Under the pieces are notes generated by a model. It saw only the letters and a program-made list of their open reading frames with translations. It was not told the DNA's origin and did not search any database. A DNA stretch of 64,000 nucleotides from assembly GCA_023055355.1 (NCBI GenBank), contig JALJCS010000009.1, positions 22,655,001 to 22,719,000 on the forward strand, written 5' to 3'. The stretch comes from Agelaius tricolor (lineage: Eukaryota > Chordata > Aves > Passeriformes > Icteridae). Shown piece by piece: positions 37,080 to 49,632 of this stretch. The stretch's first letter is position 1; every line of letters starts with the position of its first letter. Made by a program: the position numbers and the translations under genes.

Positions 37080-37640
37080 TTTTTTCCTTAATAATTCGGA
37101 AAATTTAATTTAGCTTTTAACATGACAACATCAGCTACAGGATTAGTAACTGCGATTCAGTAATTTAGATAAAAGCTGCTACAGAGCTATTGCTCATTTA
37201 AGCTATCCTTGAAGAATAATAAGAAACTTATTTTGTTCACATAGTAGATTATTTGCAATCTGCTTGAACTTTATTAGCGGTTAATCGCTGACCTCAACCA
37301 TATCATGCTGGATCTGCTTCATAACTACATTGAGACGTGAAAGTTTTAAAGAGGGTATAAAACAACAAGAAAAAATGCCCCCAAAACCAGGAATAATAGA
37401 TTTTTTTAAAGCTGCATTTCATAATTTTTTAAAAGTGAGCATTTATGTGAGTGGCTAGAAATTATTCTTGTGTACAAATCCATGTTAATTAGCAGAATCC
37501 ATAATCATAACTTAAACTGAACTGAGCTTCTGTCTTTAGATTTTCTAAAGGATTTGTCAGTGCTCTGCTTATTTCTAATTATTTTTCAATCATTACCAGG
37601 TAGCAAAGGTATTGCTAAAGGTCTACAATATCATTTGTTC
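37080..37640. promoter_or_regulatory. Candidate conserved non-coding element, TAAT-rich
   Basis: This stretch is AT-rich but complex, free of recognisable repeats, and dense in homeodomain cores (taattcgg, tttagcttttaac, attagcggttaatcgct, ttaattagc, taattattttt, caatcattacc). The near-palindrome agcggttaatcgct lies at about 37,276-37,289 and keeps two CpGs. Such texture is typical of deeply conserved developmental enhancers in gene deserts. No long frame crosses it. The call rests on base texture alone. Confidence 0.22.
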
Positions 37641-38682
37641 TCAGCCATTTTTTGCATTGCAATGTCACAGACATTTGTGCTCTTTCACAGGGGAGTACTC
37701 ATGTCTGAGCAGATCTAAGTAAAACTTTATGGTGCCTGAACCAGCTCAAAGAAGCATTTGGGACTCCTCTAATTCCTCTGAACTCAGGCATGAAATTCCA
37801 ACTTTTGAGGACCAATGGAGAAATTGAATTACCTTTGATTGTCCCTCCCAGACTGCCCAGCCTAATGTAGGATGGGTGGAGCATTCCTGCCTTGTGTCCT
37901 GGTGCCTCGGAGCATTCTCCAGTGAGCTGTATATCATGTCTGCAGTCTGGTCACAGCCTCCTCTCCAATCTAACAGCAGATTTCATCATCAGCCACATTT
38001 CACTTTGAGACAATGGGAAACCTTTTCCAGACTTTTTTATAAAGCATGGCTCTCAAATTCCCCAGTACTCTTGGAGCACCTGAGCAGGATTATAGTCTTA
38101 AAATTGGTACAGGCTTGTAGTGACTGCAAGTAGCAATGTGACAGAAAGAACTGTAAAATAATTTTTACTATAATGCTCTTCTAACATACATATAAATCTC
38201 TGAGATTTTCATTCAGTGGGCCAAAGCACGTCTGTATTCAGTGGGATTCACACTGAAAGTTTTTAATTCTTGTCGTATTTTTGGAGGAAAGGGAAGCATG
38301 TCTTCTCTATGGTGCTGGAGAAATTAACATGGAAATCATCCTTAATCTTGGAAATGGCATAACAACAAGTCTGTTAATGAGGATTGTGAGTTTTCCTAAC
38401 TTTTAGGGAAATGACAAGATTATTTCTGTTTGAAAATGTACTTGTGCTTGAATGCATAGGAATCAAGTGGAACTATGAACTTCTAGGTCTGTGCACCTTT
38501 GTTCAGCTACATTTAAACACCGGGTACATTTGGAAATAGTGCTACAGCTGAGGTTTAAAATTGCATCCACAAAACCACAACTCTACTTCATAATATTATT
38601 AAAATCATACTTTTAGATCCATATTAAAAATATCCAAGTACTGAAAGTCCAAAACACAAAACTGGGAGCTGCTTATGCAATA

Positions 38683-38830
38683 TTAATGCATGATTGTAAA
38701 TTCACTTTGCCGTGGGGTGCCTACATCCAGCAGCTTCCAGAAAGCCCCAAGTCCCCACATCAGGAGGTATCCAGGGTAAGCCATGAGGAGAACCTTCTTA
38801 TACAGAATGTTCACGACATCTGCACAGGAG
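38683..38830 (-). other. Possible exon of an unidentified protein (minus strand)
   Basis: A minus-strand frame of 67 codons (38,683-38,886) has a codon pattern that looks coding: many C or G third positions in its middle part despite AT-rich surroundings. It reads hydrophobic stretches such as VLLMAYPGYLLMWGLGAFWK. A long pyrimidine run ending in gcttctcag precedes base 38,830, so an exon could begin there and stay open to TAA at 38,683. A donor-like gtaggc occurs inside. I do not recognise the protein. It could be a terminal exon, a fragment of a retrocopy or chance. Confidence 0.28.
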
Positions 38831-41623
38831 CTGAGAAGCATGAAGCAAAAGAAGGAGCGAAATATAACAATAAATCCTTTATACATCGTGGATTTTCATG
38901 GGTTACAAGAAATAATGTAGGAATTTAAAAAAAGGAGAACAATTTTGGGTTTGAACGGTGGGCTTATATCCCCAGTTCCTCTGCTTCCTCCATTCCCACT
39001 CCACAGCCCGTGTCCTGCTCTATTCTTTCTGCACAGCAGGGCTGAACCCGTGTGCACATTGAGGGCCACCTCTAGCCTAACTGTGATGCTGAACAGCTGC
39101 CTAGTCCCTTTTGTTCCCTGTGACTGGGGACACAAGAAAAGAAGCTGGAAGCAGGTGAGAGGGGAGAAAGTGGTGGGGAGAGGGAAACAAAATGGGGAAG
39201 GCTCTGTCCCAGTCGATCTGCAACACTGGACCTATGAGGCCAGGGCAATGCCCAGAAAACACTGGGCATTCAGGAGACAAAGCTGCAATGTCTGCAAAAA
39301 TTCCTGTTCAGGAAGCACAGACTTACTAATTTAGAGGCTAGCATGTTGGTCAAAGTTAGAAAAATTTGCACAGGGACACAGAAAAAAGCTCATACCATAT
39401 ATAAAGGCATGCAGCCCTATGCCAAATTTCACGTCCTTACTTCAAAGTTCAGACTTTCTTAATGAAATATCTCTCCCTCTAATCTCATGTTTGGAAACTG
39501 ATGTTTCAGTTTAGCTGAAAGAGTTGAACCATGCTCCCAAAGCCGTCACTAGGTAGATATTTGGCATGAAAATCTTCCATCTGTACTGTTTGTATTCAGC
39601 AGAGCATTTCATGGGGAAGTAAAAGAGTATAGCTTTGGAAAGAGTAAGATGTGCCATACCATGAGCTGTGAAAATTATCCAAGGAGCTTCACGGGACTTC
39701 ATGGAATTATTTACAAAGCAGGGGGGAATGATCCTGAAAGCATAAACTTACTTGCTCAGGACTATTAAGAGAACTATCAAAAGAGCTTGGAATGGAATTG
39801 CTGAGAATGGTTTCCCAAGCTATTTCCCCCCAACTCTTAATACTAAAGCCCTTCTCGTCTTGCCTCCTTTCTCAGCCTTTAATGCACATTGACATTGGTA
39901 CATCTTTAGTATGGCTGCTATGACTCCTGTATCTTGTATTTGCACATCTAGAGGAGAAGGATTTCTGCCCAATGTAGGAATTTAATACTGTAGTGGGGTG
40001 TCCCCAACTCCACCTATACCCATCAGATCTCCAGTTCTCCTTTTAGGACTCCATACAAATTCCTCCCTTCTATAATTCTTCCCTTCCTTGCCCTGCTATG
40101 CCTGCAGCTACTGGGCAGACATAGCCCAATCCTTTTATTTGAGTCAGTGATGATGGGACTCCCAGAGTAACAGGTCCCTCCTTAAACCATGTGCTGGTTC
40201 AGGGATGGCAGCAGACTAAAGCATTTTGCAAAGAGAGCAAAGAAGGGGCAAGCTGTCCTTCCCCAGCCAGTGAAGAAAAGCAGAAAACCAGAGAGTAGTT
40301 TCCTCCAGCACAGCAAAAATTCCAATGGACATAGCACCAGAAGAGTAGATCAGGCAGGAGCTAAAAAGAGGAATTGTAAGAGTTTGCTAATGCTGCCTTG
40401 GTGAGCAGAGGAAGGGAACCACAAGGGATGAGCAATTGTGTGGTCCTGAGAGTATGTCTTAATTTACCTCACCGCAGTGAGAGTCTTCTCTTTTTAAGAG
40501 AAAAGAAAGGCCATGAAAAAGTCCTTGATTATAGGATCTGCACCTTCTGCTTTGCAAGCTGAAAGTGTCCTGGGGAGTTTTCTCATCCAGCTTGGAGCTG
40601 GGACAGGTGAGGGTTGCCTCATGGAGGAATAATGGAAAGTACACTGCCAGCCTTTTCTTCCACAACTTCTGGCTATTCCTAGGCTATGAAATAACATTAT
40701 TTAAAGAAAGAAAAGGCATGAAGCACAAAAAATTTATCCAAACTCACTTTCCAGTCACAAACAGGTCAACACAAGCCAACTGGCATGGCCACTGTGCAGC
40801 TCACCATTGCTCTAATTATACACTACTCTTTAGCAATTTACCAAGGGACCTAATTGTCCCCTTTGCAAAAGGCAATTCAGGGAATGTCTTTCTCTGTGTA
40901 GTTATTTATAAAATGTCAACCCAAGCTCAACAGTTAATGAACCTCAGCCTGCACTGAGTTAAGGAAGGGTGATTTCATCTTGCCCCAACCTTCTTTCCCT
41001 ATCCATGCCCACTGGACACTGGGAGTTTGTTTATACTACTCATGCCCTTTCTCTGTGAAGCTGAAACTCTTCTTAATGTGTCAGGAGCATGGGAAAACAC
41101 AAAAGGAATTTATCTGGCCTGCAAAAAGTGCTAAGCTTAACACAATGGTATCTAATAACAGCCATGCCAGTGTGACTGGCAGCTGGCCAGCATCCATACT
41201 GACTCCAATGCTAAGCACAGCAACACATGCTGGGGCCTCTCTCCTTGGCTAAGCCTGAAGGCTTTTGCCTCACACCCAGCCCACATTGTGCTTGGCATGA
41301 ATGAGTGGGGAGACACTGTGAGGTCTGGACATAATGGGATCTCCGTATGCAGCCCTCTCTTTCTCCAGAGTGAGCCCTCCCCCTCTACCATTCTTCTTCT
41401 CTGCAGATTTAATTTTCTGTAAAGTTCACACTTTCCATCTCAACAGCCAGGATATACAAACATGAGCTCAGCTTCCACCCTTGACCAAAGTAGAAAGGAG
41501 ATCTTCTGTTATTGTTGTCATTGCAGAGGAAAGCTTCTCAGCTAGGGAGGTGTCAGACCAGGGGGCACAGGCATTAATTAGTCCTGTGTACCACCATCTC
41601 CAAGCTGAACAGACTGCCTGAAC

Positions 41624-42130
41624 ATGGGAAATGGGAGGAAGTTAGGGGAGCAGCCGGAAGATGAGGACAATCTGGTCCAGTTTGGGAAAAGCTGGGAATT
41701 GTTATTCAGCAGCTCCCCAGCTTCAGGCAGACCAACACCACCCACCTGTCCAAAGGTCAGACCCGCCACCATGCAAAGCTCTTGGCATTTTCTCGTTTCC
41801 TGCTCCTGGAGGATGGGAGAGGAGAACTTTTCCTCCTATCCTCTGGATTCTTTCCAGTCAATGAACCACTGCACGCTACATGCAGTGCGGCAATGGTGGA
41901 AAAATACCACCGGTGTTTGGAAAGGAGCTAAACGCTCCCTCACTTTTGCCAGGCCCAATGCAGAAAAGACCAATGGAGCTGCAAAACTTGTGACCCAATC
42001 CTCTCAAATGCACCAGCAAACAAGAGACAGCCCTCCCCACAGTAAGGGACGCTGCTGTTGTTTGCTCAGTCGGGAGCGCTCCATCAGCAGACAAACGGAG
42101 GTCTCACCTGGACTGCTGGGGGTGGTTTAG
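41624..42130 (+). other. Longest open frame in the window (168 codons), function unknown
   Basis: The frame is open for 168 codons. An internal ATG at 41,771 (codon 50) lies in an almost ideal vertebrate start context, cccgccaccatgc. The stretch also keeps more CpGs than its surroundings. The predicted peptide has no signal sequence, membrane segment or motif that I recognise, and its composition is ordinary. A frame of this length can arise by chance in 64 kb, so it may equally be a lncRNA exon or regulatory block. Confidence 0.15.
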
Positions 42131-44646
42131 CAACTTAAGGAACCAGCTTGAGGCAGGGAGACTTCAAGGAACCAGTTTCAAATCCCAGCAGAACCCATTA
42201 AGCAGTTTATCCCTGAACAGATAAAATGCCTATCAGGTGGTTACTGCACTCAGATTTTTTCAATGAGACCTCAGAGACTGAGCTCATTGCTGGGCTTAGC
42301 GGAAAGTAAAGCCCTCATGATGCCAGTGGTAAGACCAGAAATTTTCCTTGGTTACTCTGGTTAAGTTTTTTTCCAGGCTCCCTTCTGTGCAGATCTGTGC
42401 TACCCTGCAAAGGCCTTTTTTTTTTTTATGGCAGCCTAGTCTACAGAATATTTCCATACATATGCTGCGCTTGCTGTCATGGTCCTCTGAGAGAAACCCA
42501 CTCCAGAAATGTACAACATATTTATAATCAGATCAAACAGAGCAGGTGTTGTTTCAGGATTCAGAAAACTCAATAGAGAAAATGTTTTCTGAAAAAAACC
42601 CCAAATTCCTTTCTTTCCAGATCAAAGGAGCAGAAATGTATACATGTATACTTTTTTTTCCTGCTGAAAAATATACTTCTGTCAAAAAAGTTTCTGCCTG
42701 AGAACAATCTTTATTTTCAGATATTTCTTTAACATACAACTTCCTGGATTTACTCAGTCTGGCAATTTTTGCTGCCTAATTTTTTTTGGTTTTGTTTTCT
42801 GTTATGGTTTTTTTCAGGTATTAGGTAGTTAGCCTGAGACTTTGTCCTTACTTTTTCTTTCCAAATTTTCTCCTTCCCTCCCCACCCAGAAAGAATTTTT
42901 CATAGTTCAGAAACCTGAGAAAGTGGTGTATTTTGATATATTTATTTCTTTTTCTGGAAGACAGATGCAAGGAAAAAAAAGTTTCTTTTTGCTTGTGCTT
43001 CTGACAAAACCAAAATCATAAAAATTGCTCTGGTACTTTCTTGCATTTTTCATGTATTTGTGTTTCTCATTTTCCCTATTTTTCCTCTTTTTTTTCTACA
43101 TAGGAAAAAGGAAGAGAAAATGAGCAAGGATCAAAACTAAAATGTGTTTCTCTATAGAAATAAAATTTAAATGAAAATTTCAACATGAAGTGAAATAAAG
43201 TAATTAATTTTGGTTCGATTAGAATCTTTCTTTGAAAGAAGTTGTATGGGAACATTGAATAATTTTTAAACAGATTTTCACTATATAAAGTGGCTTTTTG
43301 AGCTAATGTTCCAGAGAAGTACAGCTGGCAACAGGCAGTCTCCAGGACACATTTCACCCACACATCTACAGTAGGAACATACTTTATGAGAGCAATTACC
43401 AGACATATAACTTAAACATGAAATCACTGCAAATCACAGCACAGCCATTCATTTATGCCAATCAATAATAAGTAACTCTTTAAAGCACAGCAGGAATTTA
43501 CCTCAAATAGGAGAGTCAATGTGAGGAAGGAGTCCTTTTATTCAAGGAGAGATGACAGATTTACTCATCATATTTTCTGAGTGCAAACAGGATGGCAAGA
43601 TTACAGCTCTTCACATTTAAGGGACTGTAATAAAGACTGAAACATTGTCTATAGGAAGGAGATGAAATATTATCAGTAGGTCTTAATAAGGTTGCTCTGA
43701 AAAAGAACAGATGGTTTTACACAACTGGACTTGCAGCAAAGCTCAGCAAATCTGAAAAAAATAATTTTGGCTAGAATTCGTGTAACTTTCCAAATTAATT
43801 CACTGTGGCCATGCTTATACTGCTTCTTCATTCATTTCCCATGAACATCAGAGTGATCAAATTTTACCCACATAAATTCCTGCAGAAAGCACATTTTCGA
43901 CTTGCTTCCTCACATACTCAGCAGTGATGTATTTTAAAGTTGTCTCCAGAGTTTACAGTCTGATACGAAGCTGGCCTTAACTTAAGAAAAGCAGACAAAG
44001 GCTTCCAAAGCCCATTACCAGAGCTGTGGTGTTGCAGCTTTTCAGCTTATAGGATCTTATGTTACCTCTTGAAATAAGGATCCACAACAAATTTTACACT
44101 GTGTGACTGTGATCACAGAGAAGTAAGAGAAACCCTGCACTTGTCTGCTGAATTTCACATGAAGCAATGTTTGTTAGAGAATCATGCTTTAGGTATTGTC
44201 TGGCTCACTGAGAAAGGCTTTTTGTTTTGTTTAGCTTTGTTTGAAGATATTGTTCAGCAGGCTAATCTGAATTCTCTGCTGTCTTTTGCCAAGCTGCAGT
44301 AGCTTGTTCAAGCCCTTCTGTTGATGAAGGCATGCTAATTAACACAACATACAGCAAAGTGTAGCATAATCTATGAAACCAAGCATAGCTAACTAACAAT
44401 ATTTCAGCTGCAAAGTAATCCATAAGAATACAATTCCTTAGAGAGACAGAGAGACTGAAAAAAGAACAGAGTAATTTTCAATGAGGTGTGCCTTGCAAGG
44501 AGACTGCAGTTGTTGAAGAAATGACCAAGAGATGGAGCAAGAAGCAGGGAAAAATCACAAACTAAGGTCTCATTTGTAACTTTATGAGCAAAATCTCATT
44601 TGCATGACCTAACCTGGCCAGTCTTCAGGGTGAATCACCTTTCTTC

Positions 44647-44663
44647 ATATATATATATATATA
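44647..44663. repeat. (TA)n repeat
   Basis: About eight TA units occur between ttcttca and acagggg. It is an ordinary short dinucleotide run. Confidence 0.95.
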
Positions 44664-45185
44664 ACAGGGGCCAGGAGGTTTTCCTGGCATTTGAGACAGA
44701 GACAGCAGCCACCATTTTTCATTCCAGCGGAACTGCAGAACAAAGCTGTTCCAGAAGTTTTGCTGATTTGGCAGAGAGAGGGAGGGAGGGAAGAAGAAGA
44801 GCAGATGTTAACATTACTATTGTGAGACTTTCATCTGTACAATCAACCACATATTGAGGATGAGGCATCAGTGAGTAAGAGAGCAGAGCAGAGATGCTAC
44901 CAACTCTTCCAGACCATGAGGGACAAGACTGACAAAAAGAATACCCTCTGGTATATCCTCATCCTATGTGGAGTGAGAAATGGAGAATGACACCTTCATC
45001 CCTCTGAGAAGACACTGACACTTCTCATCAAAATGAGCCACTGCTGTCACTCCAAGGGTGATGCAGGCTTTCCAATGTGATGAAAGCAGAGTCACCAAAC
45101 TAACTTGTCTGGAATGCCCTGACCCTGAGGGCTCTTTCAGGCACCTGCCAGTGACAGCTTTGAACACTGGAGTGCTGCCCTGATC

Positions 45186-45272
45186 CTGTTTAGTTGAGGT
45201 GTTAGGGAATGGGTTGGACTCAATAATCTTTAAGGTCACTTCCAACCTAGTCATTCTGTGAATTCAGTGAAT
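45186..45272 (+). mobile_element. CR1 LINE 3'-end fragment
   Basis: The segment gggttggactcaataatcttt and aaggtcacttccaacctag followed by tcattctgtgaattcagtgaa is the plus-strand 3' end of an avian CR1, including its degenerate terminal octamer-like repeats. Weak similarity may extend left to about 45,060. It is non-coding. Confidence 0.75.
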
Positions 45273-45284
45273 CTTCTCTTGCTC

Positions 45285-45305
45285 TTGTCCTCTCTCTCTC
45301 TCTCC
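45285..45305. repeat. (CT)n repeat
   Basis: A run of CT units directly follows the CR1 tail by a few bases and grades into cccctttccc. Confidence 0.9.
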
Positions 45306-46148
45306 CCCTTTCCCTTTAGAGGAAAGGTAGTGGTCGGGTAAATGTCCCCCACCACCACCTCAAGAAAACAAGACAGACAGATTTTTCTTCCATCCACCCT
45401 CTGGAGAAATATAGTCAACATTTTCAATGTTGTAATGTGCCAGAAGCATGTCAAATGTAGCATTTGAGCATGGTGCAGTCTCACATGCTGTGACTGAGCT
45501 AGACTTTACAAGTGTCACACTGGTTTGGTGCTGGGGGATGTTCCTTATCCCTTCCTCAGCTGCACTGAGCTCCTGTGCTCCCTCAGCATAGGCAATCCCT
45601 TGGGGACGATCACTGACCCTGATACATTCAAACCCCATCCAAACTGGCCTAAAATTAGGCTGGAGCTAGTGCTTCTGAAACCCTGGGCCGCTCAGAGCGC
45701 ACAGAGCCCAGCAGTGCCCTTCTTTCTGGCTGTCCCAGGAGGTGCAGCGTGGGGCTCTGATGCAGATCAGCACTGCTGCCATGACTAAACAGCTCCAGGT
45801 CTCCACCCTGTCACAGGGCAGAAGCCATTTGTCTCTATCACTACCCACAATTTTCTTCATCCACCTTCAGAGCGCCAGGTGTCCTGTAAAGGTGATCATC
45901 AGCCCAATAAATCCATGCTCTCATTTCAGCCATCCTCCCTCTCCACCTCTGATTTCTGTTGCAACCAAAAGTGCTAAACACTTCAGTAGTGAGGAAGTCA
46001 TTCAGTTATGTATCTTGGATCTCAAAAGAAAACCCCACTTTCAGATATCCTTTCAAAGGGGAAAAAGACTCCAGTTCTGCCAAAATCACGATGCCTTACA
46101 TTTTTACTTTGCGTGAGAGGTACCAGAGGGTAAAGAAGGGTGGTAGTC

Positions 46149-46262
46149 ATAGAGTTATAGAATGGTTTGGGTTGTAAGGGACCTTAAAGGTCATCTAGTT
46201 CCAACCTCCCACACCATTGGCAGGGACACCTTCCACTAGACCAGGTTGCTCAAAGCCCTTTG
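46149..46262 (-). mobile_element. CR1 LINE 3'-end fragment, well preserved
   Basis: The segment reads tcatagagttatagaatggt, then gggaccttaaaggtcatctag and accttccactagaccaggttg. It is a good reverse-complement copy of the CR1 3' end with its terminal repeats at the left. It ends sharply near 46,262, a usual 5' truncation. Compared with the other CR1 pieces it looks relatively young. Confidence 0.93.
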
Positions 46263-46654
46263 GTACACCCAATGCAGCAAGAGCAAAAGAACCCCCCCGC
46301 CAAACTCCCACCCCCATCTGTGCCCAGACACTTTTTACTTCTGCCCGCTTTGTCTACAAGTCTCAAAAGGATTTTATACCTCCCCTCCCAGCAGCACGTG
46401 GCTTAGCAATGTACAATGATGGAGCGGCTTTGTGCCCTTACTTTTGAGGTGTACCTTCAGGACAGAACTACACACCTCCTGCTTCACACAGACCTGTGGG
46501 ACCATACGCAGCTTCCATCACCGTGACCCTGGGGAAGATTTCAAACCCTAATCTGGGGGTGAAAAGATATACATTCCAGCAAGCATTCCAGATCTCACAG
46601 AGCTGAGTTCACTGGGAAAAAATCTTGGACCAAGCCAGCATTAAGGGGATCACT

Positions 46655-46860
46655 TCAGAAAAGAAGGAAAATACAGGCTTAGTATCAGGAAATATTTGCT
46701 AGCAGGGAGCTTTGTTCAAATGCACAGTTTTCTCCCAAAGGAAAAGATGGAGGTTCCATCACTGCAACCAGTTAAGACTAAACCTGACAAAGCTCTGAAG
46801 AATAATTCACTTGTACTAGCTGGAGGGATGTATGGGATAGGATAAGAAGTCTTTTTTCCA
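46655..46860 (+). mobile_element. Probable ancient CR1 3' fragment
   Basis: The order of words (acaggcttagtatcaggaaat, then ggaggttccatcactgcaac, then taaacctgacaaagctctgaa, then ctggagggatgtatgggatagg) follows the plus-strand CR1 3' region, but each word is strongly diverged. The insertion is probably older than its neighbours. Edges are estimates. Confidence 0.5.
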
Positions 46861-47520
46861 CTTCTAAATTTCAATTATTCCTCTTTAACTTTCTTTTCCT
46901 GTATGCTCTCTCTCCTCAGCTGCTTATTGCAGGAATGGATTTCAGTTAAATGAACACAGAGGAGTGGAAGAAGCACAGAGCTGAGTCTGAATTTCTGTGT
47001 GGGCCTGAGTCCAGGAAGAAAACAGCTTCCTAAGGCTGGATAATTAAATTCTAATTTAATTATCAGCTTAGTATCAAACACTTAAATACAACAGCTATTT
47101 GCCCATATTGCATTGCAGCCTTCTATTTTCAGGCACTATCTGCTTTAAAACTGCAGCTCTAATGCTGTTTGCAGATGGATGTGTGTTATTGCAGTATAGG
47201 GAACTGGAAATTCTCCATATACCAAGCTATAAATATTTCTTTGACATTTATTATCCTCTCTTGAGTTCAGGTGCTAAAATACTTGGACCAAAGTCATGTT
47301 TGTAGCAGAAAAAGTCAGTCTTGGATCTTACCTTGTTGCTGGCTAAATTATTAAGAACAGACAAAGGCAGCAAGGAAAGGGAGTCCCTCTCTTAGCAGAG
47401 GTCATGCAACCTTTGAATCAAATTAGCTGGAGCTTCGACTCATTTAATGATACCACTTCCCGAACACTCCTGCTCAGACAATAAAACAGATCACTTCAGG
47501 GGGGCTTTTCTTCTTCTCTG

Positions 47521-47556
47521 TCTTTCCGTCTCTCTCTCTCTGTCTCTCTCTCTCTC
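47521..47556. repeat. (CT)n microsatellite
   Basis: CT units with a few interruptions (tccgtc, ctgtct) run for about 36 bases. Confidence 0.93.
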
Positions 47557-48728
47557 ACTTTTTTGTCTTCCTTAGTGTGTGTGCACTGTGATTGCCTTTG
47601 CGGTCATGAGTCTGAATCCCAGTTTTGCCAGCTGCATTGGATTGTAAACTCCAAGTCATATGAATCTCAGTTTTGATTGCCCTAAGGGAAGTGTTGGATT
47701 ATGTAAACCAGGAGATAATAGCCCTTATAAAATCCCTCCAATAAAATAAAATCAAGGTGTATGTGTCATGGTGGATTAACAGACTTGGCTTTTCCATTTT
47801 TTTTCCTATTTCAGGCTCCTGGTTGCAGTTGACTAGAAACACATACTACTGCAGGGGGAAGGAGAGCATACTGTCATCTGTGAATCACACAGAAACGTGT
47901 GGTAGCACACTTAGGATGCTAAGTTAGTTCCCTGTGGTGAAGATAAAACTGGAAAGAAATGGGGACTTGTCTGTGTCACAGCACTGAGAAACTGCTGAGG
48001 TAGCAAAGAGTGGCTATTTGAAACAGGATGTGAATGTAATGCAACCAAACTGAGTGGCCTGGCTTGGCATTTATCTGGGACAAAATAATGGCTGTCTGGC
48101 CATTCCCAACATGCTGCCCCCCACCACCTGTGATGCATCTACGGATGGCTGGGACCTTTCTGCTGAGGTGATTCTTTTTTATGGTAGAATGGAGAATCAT
48201 CTGACAACCAAACATTTTTCACCAGAAAATTCCAGCTTGTAGAAAATCCTTGATTTTTGTTTCATAAATGCAGGATCTGGTGGTTAAGCTCTTCTGGGAA
48301 CCCCAGACAAGTAGAGATTGTGCGACCTAGATCACCCAATATTCACCAAATTACCCCCGTGGCCTGTAGGATCTGTATTGCCTGTGGTACCCCAATATGA
48401 CAAGAAGAAGCTGAATTTCATAAAGTGAGTCACAGGTGGGCTTTTCAGCTCTTTTAATGGGGACTAAACAGATCAAAGAGCAGCACTGTGGAAATTGTAT
48501 CAAGCAGCCTAAAGAGCTGGTGTCATGGTCCCCAAAACCAGGATGACTCTGCAGCCTTAGGTCTAGGCTGAAGTGCTGACACCCCAGTATGAGGAAAGTC
48601 CAAGTCTGCCAGTCCTGGGCCATGGGTTGCAGAAGACAGCAGTGAGGAGGTGCAGCTCCATGACAGCCAGCAAGAGCAGGTCAGTGCTAAGCCAAAAGTA
48701 AATGACACATTTTTATTCATGATAAAGG

Positions 48729-48754
48729 AAAAAAAAAAAAAAAAAAAAAAAAAA
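48729..48754. repeat. Pure A26 tract
   Basis: Twenty-six A in a row follow gataaagg. Poly-A tails of retrocopies are uncommon in birds because CR1 does not use a poly-A tail. No AATAAA signal or target duplication is evident, so slippage of a short A run is the simpler reading. Confidence 0.9.
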
Positions 48755-49557
48755 GTGGCAGAATGTTGTCTTTTCCCACCCAATATCTCAGCTTCTCAAA
48801 TGCTGTGGGTATTTTTTCTCCTTCTTTTGGGGGTGAAAGATAGATATCAACATCCACAGCAACAGTTCTGTCTGTCCATTGTATGGGTTGCTTTCAAGAC
48901 ACTTCTGCCAACACTGGGTCATCCAGACAGTAATTTGCTAACAGCAGAGTTCAGTCAGTGGTCAGGCTGCATCTGCCCCATCTCAGACAAGACAAACACT
49001 GGGGCCACTGGCATCACAAATAAAATCTGAAGAACTAAATAACTCTGCCTCCTGCCACTGTCCAACACTGGAAGCTCAGATGTTGCTGATGGAGGTACCA
49101 AATTTGGGCCTCCACAGTGACATGGTTGTGCTACAGGAATGGGATGGGAACATGTAGGCGTAGGAGGAGCACAGACAGGGTTAAGTGTCCCTAAAAGACA
49201 GATTCAGATATCAGTGCTTTAAAGTGAGATTATGTTTATAAATCTGGTAGAAAGCAAAAGAATCATTCAGAGGGGAGTTGATAGTCCTTCTCACGTCAGG
49301 AGGTTCTTAAATTTAGTTAAAGGAAAAGTAAGATTCATACCAAAAAATCAAGTAAGAAATGCCATGCTTCTTTAAAGCTATGCAAATAATTAACCTTGGC
49401 AAGATAATACCATAAGATATGGTAAATCCTGCATGACCTGAGTCTTAAAAATCAAGAATAACCTGCTTTTTTTTTTTTTTTTTTAAGTAAGATGCCTTAA
49501 GTTCAGCTACAAGTAGTTGAAGCTAAGGCAGGATTTACTTGGTGACATTATTTGGCA

Positions 49558-49632
49558 CGTGTTATGTGGGAGGCCAGGCCAGACCAGATGATCATTAAAG
49601 TCCTTTCTGGCTTTGCAATCTATGAAATTACT
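49558..49632 (+). mobile_element. CR1-like 3'-end fragment, old
   Basis: The words gaccagatgatcattaaagtc and ctttctggctttgcaatctatgaaat match the plus-strand 3' end of an older CR1 subfamily. It is short and diverged. The minus-strand frame across it (49,507-49,725) is not a gene. Confidence 0.65.

Larger units (their letters stand above)
36864..45185. other. Mostly non-coding DNA between the gypsy fossil and the CR1 cluster
   Basis: Besides the entries listed separately inside it, I see no gene or repeat copy in this stretch. Simple tracts include T runs at about 37,078-37,090 and 42,417-42,428, and pyrimidine/T-rich DNA at 42,780-43,110. A (TA)n run lies at 44,647-44,663 and a short GGGA run at 44,777-44,790. 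Confidence 0.5.
46861..49557. other. Non-coding DNA with simple repeats
   Basis: No gene is recognised. A CT-rich microsatellite lies at 47,521-47,556, a 26-A run at 48,729-48,754 and a T run at about 49,468-49,485. Remaining open frames are short. Confidence 0.5.
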
